A stretch of DNA of 64,000 bases from Sandaracinus amylolyticus (GCF_021631985.1 NZ_CP070225.1:9114001-9178000); one strand, 5' to 3'; positions 42,507-51,900 are shown, counted from the stretch's first letter. Numbers and translations are program-made. The notes: generated by a model not told the origin, from the letters alone.

Positions 42507-45257
42507 ATGTCGTACTGCCGTATCCGCGCGCTTCTCTTCATTTCGATCGTCGTCGCGCTGAGCGCGTGTGGCGACGACGACGATGGTCCTCCCGCGCCCG
42601 ACGGCGGCACGCCGTGCGTGCTCCAGGGCGTCGACTGGTCGCACGCGACGGCGGGCGTGACCGTCGGCACGACGCGCGACGTGAGCATCGAGCTGCGTCG
42701 CGACTTCTCGTGCAACGACGTGTCGCTCTCGTTCGAGATCGCCGGCACCGGATCGATCGAGGCGCTGCCCGCCGATCTCGTGTTCGAGCCCCTCGGGACC
42801 TCGCGCTTCCCGCTCGAGATCACCGGCACCACCGAGGGCGTGCTCACCGTGACCGCGATCGCGACGAGCGAGGACGGGCAGCGCGTCGAGGCCGATCTCG
42901 AGGTCGCGATCACCGGCACGACGCTGCCGCAGTGCGAAGGCGAGGCGAGCGGGAACGTCGCGCCCGGCGGTGCGATCGAAGCCGCGAGCGGCACGCTGCG
43001 CGGTGCGGCGATCGGGCTCACCGAGGGCGCGTCGCGCGACGACGAGTTCCACGTCGACGCGTTCGACGTCGCGATCGGATGCGCGAGCGCGCCGATCCTC
43101 CCCGAGGGTTACCGCGCGCTCGGCCCCGCGGTGTCGCTGGCCAGCACGGCGGGCAAGACGCGCTTCCCGCGCGAGCTCGATCTCGCGGTGCCGATCCGCC
43201 TCGCGCTGCTGCCCACGCACGCGCATCGCGGCCACGTCGAGGTCGCGTACGTCGGGCCCGGCGTGAGCGCGCCGCGCATCGTGCCGATCGCCGACCCGGT
43301 GTTCGAGGGCAGCGCGGGCGATGGTGTGTTCCGCTTCCGCGCGCCGCGCCTCGGCACCTATCAGGCGGTGGTGCGCGAGGACGCGCCGCAGCGTCGCGAT
43401 CGCCGCTTCGTCTATCGCGGCATCACCGGCGTCTCGATGGGTGGCAGTGGCAGTGGTCGAGTCGGGCTCGGCAATCCCGATCGATTCGACTTCGTCGCTC
43501 CGCTCGGTGGTCCGACGGATTGGCAATACATGCTCGAGTACATCCGTCGTTATCACCTCGGCGGGTTCTGCACGGAAGAAGAGCGCCAGTCGGGCACCGT
43601 GGACTGCAGCGCTGCCTCCCAGGATCGTGCGCCCGCGCGCGGCCAGTTCATGGAGCACGTGCAGCACTTCGAGAACTGGTGGTACGAGGACGCGTACGAC
43701 GGTCAGGGCGGTCGCTTCGATCGCCGCGAGTACCTCGAGATCTTCCGCGATCTCTCGGCGATGTTCGGCAACGCGAACACCGACGCCGGCATCGACGAGG
43801 ACGACCCCAACGTCGCGCCCCCGGGCACGCCCGACGCGGAGCGATATCGCCTCCCCGCCGAGCGCTGCGCGAACGTGATCCGCATCGAGCCCGAGCCGGT
43901 GGGCGGCGACGAGGTCGCGGCGACCGGCTGGTTCGACGACGAGTACAACCCCGAGGGTCGTTATCCGGTGATCAGCTTCTGCGATGGAGCGGAGATGCCG
44001 GGCGACACCGGACGGTGGAATCCCGAGGGCGACAACAACGCTCCTGCCGAGGTCGCCTATGCGGTCGACGTGAACGGCAATGGCCGTCGCGATCCCGGTG
44101 AGCCGGTGATCCGCAATGGCCGCGAGCCCTATCGCGACGTCGGGAGCGACGGAGCCCCGAGCCCGCTCGAAGAGGGCTACGACGCGATCACGAACCCCGA
44201 TCCCGCCGGCGACGACTACGACTTCCAGTACAACCCGCTGGGCACCGAGGGGAACTGGGATCGCGAGGAGGGCGAGCCCTTCGACGACTTCGGGCTCGAC
44301 GGAGTCGACGGCACCGCGCAGCTCGCCGACGGCGGCTACGACTCGGGCGAGGGCGACGGCGTGTTCACCCGCTCGCGCGGTGCGCAGCGCATGATCGACG
44401 CGTCGCCGCGCGGGATGCTGCGCGAGATGGACGATGCGACGGCGCGCGCGCAGGACGTGTTCGCCGACGGCGGCGTGCGCGACCTCTTCAACTGGGTGGT
44501 CATGGGCCACCACTCGATGGGCGCGTTCGCGTCGCGCGGCATCCCGGTGCGCTTCTTCAACGGGCACAACGCGCTCTATCTCGACGGGCGCGAGGACGAC
44601 TTCGACTTCGCGCGCGTGCCGTGGAGCGAGATCGGACGTCACTCGATGGTCCGCTACGGATCGATCGACGCGACCGAGGCCGAGAAGGTGAACGGCGACG
44701 GCGGTCACGTCGGGACGGTGCTGCAGATCCAGCACCGACTCTTCGCCTCGCTCGCGGCGATGGATCGCCGGTGGCCGGGCGGCGATCGCGTGGTGGTGCG
44801 CGACTCGCTCTGCCAGACGATCGGAACGGGCTGCGAGCACGTGAACTCGATCGAGCTGGACTTCGATGCTCCCACCGCGCAGCGCCGCGGCCCGGTGACG
44901 ATCATCCTGCCGCCCGGCTATTTCGATGCGCAGTACGCCGACTATCGCTATCCGGTCGTCTATTTCCTGCACGGATACGGCATGGAGCCGGGCGATCTGC
45001 TCGCGACCGGGCTCCTGCTCTGGAACTTCATGACCGATCCGCGACTGCCCGAGGCGCACCGGTTCCAGAAGGCGATCTTCGTGTTCCCCGACGGTCGGTG
45101 CCGCGGCGCGGAGTGCGTGAACGGGACGTTCTACACCGACGCGCCCGAGAGCACGCCGAACGGGCCCGCGATGGAGACCTTCCTGCTCGACGTGGTCGAC
45201 TACGTGGACGCGACCTATCGCACCCGCGCGCCCGAGACGATCGAGGTCTGGGAGTGA
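42507..45257 (+). CDS. 916-residue lipoprotein with esterase halves in reversed order
   Basis: Signal peptide with lipobox ALSAC at about residue 20, then Asp/Pro-rich linker and beta-sandwich modules. At residues 300-340, RGITGVSMGGSGSGRVGLG with S310 and PDRFDFVAPLGGPTDW is the nucleophile half of an esterase-D type alpha/beta hydrolase. The oxyanion half (VVYFLHGYG, H822-G823, then KAIFVFPDG and VVDYVDATYRTRAPE) comes only at the C-terminus, and the protein stops where the nucleophile strand would usually follow. In between lie about 480 residues with Asp-rich DVNGNGRRDPGEP calcium-type loops. It may be a circularly permuted esterase. GTGA overlap with the next gene. Confidence 0.75.
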   Translation: MSYCRIRALLFISIVVALSACGDDDDGPPAPDGGTPCVLQGVDWSHATAGVTVGTTRDVSIELRRDFSCNDVSLSFEIAGTGSIEALPADLVFEPLGTSRFPLEITGTTEGVLTVTAIATSEDGQRVEADLEVAITGTTLPQCEGEASGNVAPGGAIEAASGTLRGAAIGLTEGASRDDEFHVDAFDVAIGCASAPILPEGYRALGPAVSLASTAGKTRFPRELDLAVPIRLALLPTHAHRGHVEVAYVGPGVSAPRIVPIADPVFEGSAGDGVFRFRAPRLGTYQAVVREDAPQRRDRRFVYRGITGVSMGGSGSGRVGLGNPDRFDFVAPLGGPTDWQYMLEYIRRYHLGGFCTEEERQSGTVDCSAASQDRAPARGQFMEHVQHFENWWYEDAYDGQGGRFDRREYLEIFRDLSAMFGNANTDAGIDEDDPNVAPPGTPDAERYRLPAERCANVIRIEPEPVGGDEVAATGWFDDEYNPEGRYPVISFCDGAEMPGDTGRWNPEGDNNAPAEVAYAVDVNGNGRRDPGEPVIRNGREPYRDVGSDGAPSPLEEGYDAITNPDPAGDDYDFQYNPLGTEGNWDREEGEPFDDFGLDGVDGTAQLADGGYDSGEGDGVFTRSRGAQRMIDASPRGMLREMDDATARAQDVFADGGVRDLFNWVVMGHHSMGAFASRGIPVRFFNGHNALYLDGREDDFDFARVPWSEIGRHSMVRYGSIDATEAEKVNGDGGHVGTVLQIQHRLFASLAAMDRRWPGGDRVVVRDSLCQTIGTGCEHVNSIELDFDAPTAQRRGPVTIILPPGYFDAQYADYRYPVVYFLHGYGMEPGDLLATGLLLWNFMTDPRLPEAHRFQKAIFVFPDGRCRGAECVNGTFYTDAPESTPNGPAMETFLLDVVDYVDATYRTRAPETIEVWE

Positions 45258-46522
45258 AGGGCGCGATCGCGAGGGTGGGGCTCGCGATCGCGCTGCTCAC
45301 GGTCGGCTGCGGTGACGACGACGTCGCCGCGCCGATCGACGCGGGCTCGCTTCCCGACGCGGGGCCACCGCCTCCGCCGCCGAGCGAGCCGGGGCGCCAC
45401 GACGTCGAGGTGATCGACACGAGCCGTATCGTGCCGAGCGAGGGACTGCCCGCCGAGACGGCGGCGATGCACTCGAACAACAACCTCGACGTCGTGCGCT
45501 TCGAGGGCCGCGTCTACCTCGCGTGGCGCACCGCGCCCGATCACTTCGCGAGCCCCGAGGCGCGCATCCACGTCGTGAGCTCGGAGGACGAGCGGACGTG
45601 GCGACACGAAGCGTCGTTCCACGTCGGATCCGACCTCCGCGAGCCGCGCTTCCTGGTACTGCCCGGGACGCCCGCGCGCTTGTTCCTCTACGTCACGCGC
45701 CTCGGCACGAGCCGCTTCGACTTCGAGCCGCAGGGTGTGCACGTCAGCGAGCGCGCGAGCGACGGAACGTGGAGCGAGCTCGCGCTGCTCGAAGGGCTCG
45801 AGCGTCACCTCGCGTGGCGCACCCGCGTCGAGCGCGACGTGCCGTACATGACCGCGTACCTCGGCGGCGAGATGATCTACGACTTCGTCGACGAGCCGCG
45901 CATCGAGGTCGATCTGCTGACGACGAGCGACGGTCGCACCTGGACGCCGGTGAGCGAGGCGCGACGCAGCGTGTACGTCGGCGGCGGCAGCGAGACCGAC
46001 TTCGCGCTCGCCGACGACGGCTCGCTCCACGGCGTGATCCGGCTCGAGGCGGGCGATGCGAGCGGCTTCGGATCGCGGGTGTGCAGCGCGCCCGCGGACG
46101 ATCTCACGCAGTGGTCGTGCGTGACCGATCCTCGCAAGTACGACTCACCGCTGGTCTTCGCGCACGACGGCGAGATCTATCTGATCGCGCGCCGCAACGT
46201 GACCGAGACCGGCCACTACGATCTCATGACGAGCGGCGCGTTCGTGCGGCGCGTGCTCGACAACCAGCTCGCGTACTCGAGCGCGCCGAAGCGCTGCGCG
46301 CTGTGGCGCTTCGTGCAGGGCGAGCAGCGCATCGCGTTCGTGATCGATCTGCCGTCGCGCGGCGACACCTGCTTCCCCGCGATGATCTCGGGCGCGCGCC
46401 AGGACGAGCTCGTCGTCTACGACTACTCGAGCGACGTCGAAGGGCCCGACGTCGACTGGAACGACGGACAGACCGGCGACACGTTCGTCTACCGTCACGT
46501 GCTGCGCTTCACCGCGCGCTGA
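45254..46522 (+). CDS. exported lipoprotein with beta-propeller-like (BNR) repeats
   Basis: A 422-residue lipoprotein with signal and lipobox TVGC near residue 19. The mature part carries repeats of the form HVVSSEDERTWRHE, GVHVSERASDGTWSELA, LLTTSDGRTWTPV, which look like BNR/sialidase Asp-box blades (S-x-D-x-G-x-x-W). That predicts a six-bladed propeller, possibly binding or cleaving sugars. The GTG overlaps the stop of the permuted-esterase gene, so both are made together at the cell surface. Confidence 0.7.
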   Translation: MKGAIARVGLAIALLTVGCGDDDVAAPIDAGSLPDAGPPPPPPSEPGRHDVEVIDTSRIVPSEGLPAETAAMHSNNNLDVVRFEGRVYLAWRTAPDHFASPEARIHVVSSEDERTWRHEASFHVGSDLREPRFLVLPGTPARLFLYVTRLGTSRFDFEPQGVHVSERASDGTWSELALLEGLERHLAWRTRVERDVPYMTAYLGGEMIYDFVDEPRIEVDLLTTSDGRTWTPVSEARRSVYVGGGSETDFALADDGSLHGVIRLEAGDASGFGSRVCSAPADDLTQWSCVTDPRKYDSPLVFAHDGEIYLIARRNVTETGHYDLMTSGAFVRRVLDNQLAYSSAPKRCALWRFVQGEQRIAFVIDLPSRGDTCFPAMISGARQDELVVYDYSSDVEGPDVDWNDGQTGDTFVYRHVLRFTAR

Positions 46523-46998
46523 GCCACGTCTCCAACGATCGGCTCGCCGGCGCGGGGCCCTGCCGTCCACGTGCTCCGCACGCTCCCGTGCGTGCCCCGC
46601 GCCAGCGAGCACTCCCGCTGAGCACCGAGGCGCGCGCCGAGCGTGCCGAGCACCGCGATGCCGATCACGTCGGCGGCGAGATCGCCGCAGTCGAAGCTGC
46701 GGGTCGGCACCCAGCGCTGCGAGATCTCCTCGAGCACCACGAGCGCGAGCACCACCGCGCTGCCGATGCGGATCGGCACGCGCGCGATCGACACGCTGCG
46801 CCCGCCGGTCGCGAGCTCGACGACGAGCGCGAGCAGACCGATGAGGACGAGGTGCCCGAGCTTGTCGCCGAGCGGCACACCGTGGACGAAGACGAGCAGC
46901 GGCGTGATGCGATCGGCGTCGGCGAGCACGACGAGCGTCGCGAGCGCGAGCGACACGATCGCTGCGAGCGCGATCGCGCCGCGTCGTTCGGTGTGCAT
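46495..46998 (-). CDS. VanZ-like membrane protein whose C-terminus runs through hairpin element 8
   Basis: A 167-residue protein with four hydrophobic helices: AIALAAIVSLALATLVVLAD, then DKLGHLVLIGLLALVVELAT, SAVVLALVVLEEISQRWVP and DLAADVIGIAVLGTLGARLG. KLGH, EISQ and RSFDxxDLxxDxxG are VanZ-family features. Normally such proteins end near the last helix. Here reading continues through element 8 for about 28 residues and 28 nt into the 3' end of the converging lipoprotein gene before a stop. Function of VanZ proteins is unclear. Confidence 0.75.
   Translation of the reverse strand: MHTERRGAIALAAIVSLALATLVVLADADRITPLLVFVHGVPLGDKLGHLVLIGLLALVVELATGGRSVSIARVPIRIGSAVVLALVVLEEISQRWVPTRSFDCGDLAADVIGIAVLGTLGARLGAQRECSLARGTHGSVRSTWTAGPRAGEPIVGDVAQRAVKRST
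46537..46620 (+). repeat. dispersed hairpin element, copy 8 (diverged with paired changes)
   Basis: The inner stem is CGTGC/GCACG with TCC loop, and the outer stem GGCGCGGGG pairs with CCCCGCGCC. Compared with the consensus, both partners of several pairs have changed. It lies 14 nt after the propeller gene stop and inside the VanZ-like frame on the other strand. Confidence 0.75.
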
Positions 46999-47159
46999 CG
47001 CGGATCCTACGTCGCGAGGCGGTCGGTCTCTTCCCGTCGCGCACGAGTCGCCCCAGAGGGAATCAGGACGCGGCTCGCTCGGTTGCAACACGCACGAACC
47101 GAACGCCGCGCTCGCGCGTCTCACGTCGTCGGTCGCATCGACGCGCCACGGAGGTTTCG

Positions 47160-47645
47160 ATGTCCGCGCTCCTCGCCTTCGACGCCACGCTGCAGCGTGC
47201 TCTCCTCGATCTCGTCGTCGCCACGCTGTGGGCCGACGGCGAGGTGGCCGATCGCGAGATCGCGGCGGCGCGCGGGGCGCAGATCGCGCTGGGCCTGGTG
47301 CATCCGAGCGAGGATGCGGCGAGCGCGATCGGTCTCGGCCCGAGCGAGACGTGGCGCACGCTCGCGGGCGCATCGGATCGCGAGCGCCTGCTCGCGTACG
47401 CAGCGGCGGTGTGGACCGCGCTCGCCGATCGTGTGATCGATCCCGGTGAGTCGCGCTTCCTGCGCGAGGTGCGGCACACGCTCGCGCTCGACGACGGCGC
47501 AGTGCGGTTCGCGGACGCGCTCGCGCGCTGGGTCGATGCCGACGCGCGCGGTGCATCGCTGCCCGCGCACCGCTCGTTCGCGCAGCTGCTCGTGCAGGGC
47601 GCGCGTCGGGTCGCGCAGGTCGAAGCGCGTCGCGCCGCGGCGTGA
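47160..47645 (+). CDS. TerB-like helical protein (second copy of the type)
   Basis: A 161-residue helical protein. LLDLVVATLWADGEVADREI followed by AVWTALADRVIDPGESRFLR has two acidic A-D-G-E / D-P-G-E turns, similar to TerB-type domains that bind a metal with such turns after their first and later helices. Related in style to the protein at 4468. ACGGAGG precedes the ATG. Role unknown. Confidence 0.55.
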   Translation: MSALLAFDATLQRALLDLVVATLWADGEVADREIAAARGAQIALGLVHPSEDAASAIGLGPSETWRTLAGASDRERLLAYAAAVWTALADRVIDPGESRFLREVRHTLALDDGAVRFADALARWVDADARGASLPAHRSFAQLLVQGARRVAQVEARRAAA

Positions 47646-47725
47646 GCGGTCGCGGGGTTTCTCGGCCCCCTTCGCCGGATTCCCCTTGACTGGTCTGTAG
47701 AATCGGCGCCCGAGGGGTGTCGCCG

Positions 47726-49621
47726 ATGCTTCGATCTCGTGACCTTGCTTGTGTGGCCGCGCTCGTCGCGTCGCTGGTTCCATGTGCATCCGCCTCGGCG
47801 CAGCGCTGCCTGCCCGGCGACACGGACGACAACCCGGCCCAGAACCGCTACTGCGGCACCGATCTCCGCACCGGGTTCGGCGGGATGGCGGGCTTCGGCA
47901 CGAACACCAGCTGCCTCTCGCAGAACGACGACGGCAGCTCACCGCCGATCGACATCCGGCCCTACTTCCCGATGGGCCTGCGCTTCTTCGATCGCACGCA
48001 CAACCAGATCTACGTCAACACCAACGGCAACATCACGTTCAGCGGCCGCGTCCGCACGTTCACGCCGAACCCGTTCCCGGTCGCGAACCAGCCGATGATC
48101 GCGCCCTTCTGGGCCGACGTGGACATCCGCAGCGCCGACGGCTCGTGCGGGGAGTTGGTCGGCCAGACGTGCACCGAGTGCGCGCCGTGTCAGCCGTTCA
48201 CCAACAACCAGGTGTGGTGGCACTTCGAAGAAGGCCTCGCGGTGTTCACCTGGGACGAGGTCGGCTACTTCGACTGCGGCGCCGATCGCCGCAACAGCTT
48301 CCAGCTGATCCTCGAGGCGGCCGACGTCTGCGGCGAGAGCGCGGGCGACTTCAACGTCGAGTTCCGGTTCAACCGCTGCGAGTGGGACACCGGCACCGCG
48401 AGCGGCGGCACGGGCGGCTTCGCCGCGCTCGACGGACGCACCTGCACGACCGATGCGGATTGCCCGTTCACGGTGATCCCGCTGCGTCCTGCCGGGCAGT
48501 GTCGAGCGGGTCGCTGTCAGACCGGCACCGCCGCGCAGTCGGGCTTCGACGCCGGCAACATGACGAACTTCTTCGAGATCCTCGGGTCGCGCGCGACCCA
48601 GACGATCAACCGTCGTCTGTGCGAGGAGTCGAACGTCGACATGCCCGGTGTGTGGCGCTTCCAGCTGCGCGGCGGCGCGGTGCAGTGCCCGACCGCCGGC
48701 CAGGAGTGCGACACCGAGATGGAAGGCGCGTGCGCTGCGGGCCGCATCTCGTGCGCGTGCAGCGGCGCGTCGTGCACGACGTCGTGCGTGCCCCAGGTGA
48801 CGCCGCGCGCCGAGCGCTGCAACCAGCTCGACGACGACTGCGACGGCAGCGTCGACGACGAGGACGAGGGCGCGCTCTGCGCGTCGGGCCAGCGCTGCGT
48901 CGACGGCTCGTGCGTGGGCACGTGCTTCGAGGGCGGATGCCCCGCGGGCTTCACCTGCACCGAGACCGGCTGCGTCGAGAGCGCGTGCGTCGGCGTGACG
49001 TGCCCGCCGGGTGAGCGCTGCCGCGGCGGTGAGTGCGTCGATGCGTGCGGCGGCGTGACCTGCCCCGCGCCCACCGTGTGCATCGGCGGTGCGTGCGTCG
49101 ACACCTGCGCGAGCGTCATGTGCGACGAGTGCACCGCGTGCGACGACGGCTCGTGCGTCGCGCGCTGCGATCTCGGTGGCTCGTGCGGTACCGGCGAGGA
49201 GTGCCAGGCGAGCACCGGACGCTGCGTGCCGAGCGGATGCGCGACGGTCTCGTGCAGCCCGGGCATGGTCTGCCGCGCGGGCGCGTGCGTCGATGCGTGC
49301 GTGGGCGCGACGTGCCCCGAGGGCGAGGTCTGCCGCGCCGGCGCGTGCGTCGCGATGCCGCCCGAGGTCGATGCGGGCACCCCGCGGCCCGATGGCGGCG
49401 TCGGCGGCGTCGACTCGGGCACGCCGATCAACCCGCTCGACGCGGGCGCGACCGAGCCCGACGCGGGCCGCCGCCGTCGTCCGCCGAGCACCGGCGATGG
49501 CTGCTGCACCGTCGCGGCGGGCGCGGAGCGTGGTCGTCAAGACGGCGCGCTCGCGCTCTCGATCGTGATCGGGCTCGCGGCGATCACCCGCCTGCGTCGT
49601 CGTCGTACGATGCGCGGGTGA
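47726..49621 (+). CDS. nidogen-domain, Cys-rich surface protein with MYXO-CTERM-like tail
   Basis: A 631-residue exported protein (signal cut after ASA). Residues 60-250 form a nidogen-like domain: YVNTNGNITFSGRVRTFTPN, MIAPFWADVDIR and AVFTWDEVGYF are its hallmarks. Residues 325-540 hold many short Cys repeats of the type CRAGACVDACVGATCPEGEV. The tail has a Pro/Arg linker, GDGCCTV, a hydrophobic helix (GALALSIVIGLAAITRL) and RRRR, as in MYXO-CTERM sorted proteins, though the Cys motif is shortened. ATG 47726 is preferred over GTG 47717; GAGGGGT supports it. Confidence 0.8.
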   Translation: MLRSRDLACVAALVASLVPCASASAQRCLPGDTDDNPAQNRYCGTDLRTGFGGMAGFGTNTSCLSQNDDGSSPPIDIRPYFPMGLRFFDRTHNQIYVNTNGNITFSGRVRTFTPNPFPVANQPMIAPFWADVDIRSADGSCGELVGQTCTECAPCQPFTNNQVWWHFEEGLAVFTWDEVGYFDCGADRRNSFQLILEAADVCGESAGDFNVEFRFNRCEWDTGTASGGTGGFAALDGRTCTTDADCPFTVIPLRPAGQCRAGRCQTGTAAQSGFDAGNMTNFFEILGSRATQTINRRLCEESNVDMPGVWRFQLRGGAVQCPTAGQECDTEMEGACAAGRISCACSGASCTTSCVPQVTPRAERCNQLDDDCDGSVDDEDEGALCASGQRCVDGSCVGTCFEGGCPAGFTCTETGCVESACVGVTCPPGERCRGGECVDACGGVTCPAPTVCIGGACVDTCASVMCDECTACDDGSCVARCDLGGSCGTGEECQASTGRCVPSGCATVSCSPGMVCRAGACVDACVGATCPEGEVCRAGACVAMPPEVDAGTPRPDGGVGGVDSGTPINPLDAGATEPDAGRRRRPPSTGDGCCTVAAGAERGRQDGALALSIVIGLAAITRLRRRRTMRG

Positions 49622-50976
49622 GCCGACCGACGATCGAGCGAGAGGACGCGTCGCGCACGCCGCGCGGCGCGTCGGCGATCACCTTCCCACCGCGCTTCCT
49701 CTGGGGCACCGCGACCTCGTCGCATCAGGTCGAGGGCGAGCAGACGCAGAGCGACTGGGCGGCGTGGGAAGCGCGGCGCGGGCGCATCCACGGCGGCGAT
49801 CGCGCGGGGCGTGCGTGCGAGTGGTGGGCCGGTCGCGCCGAGGAGGACTTCGAGCGCGCGCGCACGATGGGACACGGCGCGATCCGTCTCTCGCTCGAGT
49901 GGAGCCGGCTCGAGCCGCGTCCCGGGGTGTTCGACGAGGCCGCGTTCGATCGGTACGCGCGCATGCTCGAGAAGGCGCGCGCGATCGGGCTCACCACGAT
50001 GGTGGGCCTCGACCACTTCACGCTGCCGTACTGGCTCGCGGTGCGCGGCAGCTGGCTCGCCGAGGAGGCGCCCGATCGCTTCGCGCGATATGCGGATCGC
50101 TGCGCGCGACGGCTCGGGGATCTGGTGCCGCTGTGGACGACGCTGAACGAGCCGTCGGTGCTCGCGTTCATGGCGTACGTCGGCAAGGCGTGGCCGCCCG
50201 GGCTGGGCAACCCGGTGCTCGGCGCGCGGGCGCTGCGCGCGCAGCTCGTCGCGCACGGCGCCGCGTACCACGCGGTGCACGACGCACGTCGCGACGCGCA
50301 GGTGGGCCTCGTGCTCAACCTGCCTGCGATCGATCCCTACGACTCGACGAGCGCGCGTGATCGTGCGGTCGCGACGGCGCAGGACTGGGCGTTCAACGGC
50401 GTGGTGCTCGACGCCCTCGCGCACGCGCGGCTGCGCTTCCCGCTCGCGCTGCGCGAGGAGAGCGCGCCGGTGCTGCGTGGACCGAACGGACCGGCGCTCG
50501 ACTTCGTAGGGCTCAACTACTACGGGCGATACCGCGTGCGCTTCGATGCGCGCCATCCCGCCGAGCTCTTCGGTCGTCGCGACGCGCGCGAGACCGTGCA
50601 CACCGAGTCGAACGACTGGGGCGAGATCCACCCCGAGGGCCTCACGCGCCAGCTGATGCGCCTCGCGCGCGCGTTCCCGCGGATGCCGCTCTACGTGACC
50701 GAGAACGGCATGTTCGATCCGAGCGACACGCGCCGTCCGAGCTACCTCGTGTCGCACGTGCGCGCGGTGCACGACGCGATCGCGCAGGGCGCCGACGTGC
50801 GCGGCTACTTCGTGTGGTCGCTGATCGACAACTTCGAGTGGGCGGAGGGCTGGTCCACGCCCTTCGGTCTGCTCGCGCTCGACCGCACGACGCAGGCGCG
50901 CACCGCGCGTCGCAGCGCGGACGTGTACTCCGCGATCTGCCGCGCGAACGGAGTGAGCGATGCCCTCGAAGCGTGA
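49618..50976 (+). CDS. GH1 family beta-glucosidase-type glycosidase
   Basis: A 452-residue retaining glycosidase. FPPRFLWGTATSSHQVEGEQ opens the barrel, IRLSLEWSRLEP follows, WTTLNEPSVLAF holds the acid/base Glu, LYVTENGMFDP holds the nucleophile Glu, and GYFVWSLIDNFEWAEGW closes the site. No signal peptide, so it is cytoplasmic and probably hydrolyses imported beta-glucosides. The GTG overlaps the previous stop (GTGA) although the two proteins are unrelated in function; the next gene overlaps it by 17 nt. Confidence 0.93.
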   Translation: MSRPTIEREDASRTPRGASAITFPPRFLWGTATSSHQVEGEQTQSDWAAWEARRGRIHGGDRAGRACEWWAGRAEEDFERARTMGHGAIRLSLEWSRLEPRPGVFDEAAFDRYARMLEKARAIGLTTMVGLDHFTLPYWLAVRGSWLAEEAPDRFARYADRCARRLGDLVPLWTTLNEPSVLAFMAYVGKAWPPGLGNPVLGARALRAQLVAHGAAYHAVHDARRDAQVGLVLNLPAIDPYDSTSARDRAVATAQDWAFNGVVLDALAHARLRFPLALREESAPVLRGPNGPALDFVGLNYYGRYRVRFDARHPAELFGRRDARETVHTESNDWGEIHPEGLTRQLMRLARAFPRMPLYVTENGMFDPSDTRRPSYLVSHVRAVHDAIAQGADVRGYFVWSLIDNFEWAEGWSTPFGLLALDRTTQARTARRSADVYSAICRANGVSDALEA

Positions 50977-51547
50977 GCCCGAGGAGACGCGCGCGTTCGC
51001 GTCGCGCGAGGCGTGGCGCGAGTGGCTCGAGGCGAACCACGTCACGTCGCGCGGGCTCTGGGTGCGGCTCGCGAAGAAGGGCGCGGGCACCGCGTCGATC
51101 ACGTACCCGGAGGCGCTCGAGATCGCGCTCTGCTTCGGATGGATCGACGGGCAGAAGAAGGGCGATGGAGACGCGTGGTGGCTGCAGCGCTTCACGCCGC
51201 GCGGGGCGCGCAGCATCTGGTCGAAGATCAACCGCGCGAAGGCCGAGGCGCTGATCGCGAGCGGTGCGATGCGCGAGGCGGGGCTGCGCGAGGTGGAGCG
51301 CGCGAAGTCCGACGGACGATGGGACGCGGCGTACGACTCGCCGAGCACCGCGAAGATCCCCGACGACCTCGAGGCCGCGCTCGCGAAGAGCGCGAAGGCG
51401 CGCGCGTTCTTCGCGAAGCTCGACGCGACGAACCGCTACGCGATCCTGCATCGCCTCCAGACCGCGAAGAAGCCCGAGACCCGCGCCCGTCGCATCGAGC
51501 AGTTCGTCGCGATGCTCGAGAAGGGCGAGAAGATCCACGAGCGATGA
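50960..51547 (+). CDS. YdeI/OmdA family protein
   Basis: A 195-residue soluble protein. AFASREAWREWLEANHVTSR, then GLWVRLAKKG and EALEIALCFGWIDGQKKGDG with WWLQRFTPRGARSIWSKINR are the signature of the YdeI/OmpD-associated family. In several bacteria the family is linked to resistance to cationic peptides or salt, but the activity is not known. The start overlaps the GH1 gene. Confidence 0.88.
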   Translation: MPSKREPEETRAFASREAWREWLEANHVTSRGLWVRLAKKGAGTASITYPEALEIALCFGWIDGQKKGDGDAWWLQRFTPRGARSIWSKINRAKAEALIASGAMREAGLREVERAKSDGRWDAAYDSPSTAKIPDDLEAALAKSAKARAFFAKLDATNRYAILHRLQTAKKPETRARRIEQFVAMLEKGEKIHER

Positions 51548-51581
51548 CGCTCGTGACATCCTGTGCGCGAGGGGACTGCGC

Positions 51582-51896
51582 ATGCGTCTGAACGTGAGCT
51601 TTCCGCCGCCCGGGTTCTTCCTGAACGATCCGCGCCTGGTCGTGAGGCTCGGCGAGCGGATGCTCTACGACGGGAGCTTCCGCGACGGGTTCTCGGTGAG
51701 CGTGGAGATCGAGCCGGGCGAGCACGTGCTCGAGACCGCGATCCATCTCGCAGGCAGCGCGCGCACCCAGCGCTTCGAGCTCAAGCTCGACCCTGCATCG
51801 GGCTATCACCAGGTGACGGTGATCGACGCGAAGCTCACGTACAGCCGGCTGAGCGGCAACTTCGACAAGCGCGTCTCGCTCTCGACCCGCGGCTGA
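51582..51896 (+). CDS. small beta-sandwich-like protein
   Basis: A 104-residue protein composed of alternating strands: LVVRLGERMLYDGSFRDGFS, VSVEIEPGEHVLETAIHL, QRFELKLDPASGYHQVTVID. It looks like one immunoglobulin-like or PEGA-type sandwich (a G-E-H-x-L turn after the third strand). No signal peptide. It follows the YdeI gene by 34 nt and stands before hairpin element 9. Confidence 0.55.
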   Translation: MRLNVSFPPPGFFLNDPRLVVRLGERMLYDGSFRDGFSVSVEIEPGEHVLETAIHLAGSARTQRFELKLDPASGYHQVTVIDAKLTYSRLSGNFDKRVSLSTRG

Positions 51897-51900
51897 GTCC

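Noticed and set aside
46495-47832. 445-codon reading of the VanZ frame from an upstream start
   Set aside because: Residues before the start at 46998 are antisense to the TerB-like gene and the surface-protein gene; the VanZ-type helices begin only at 46998.
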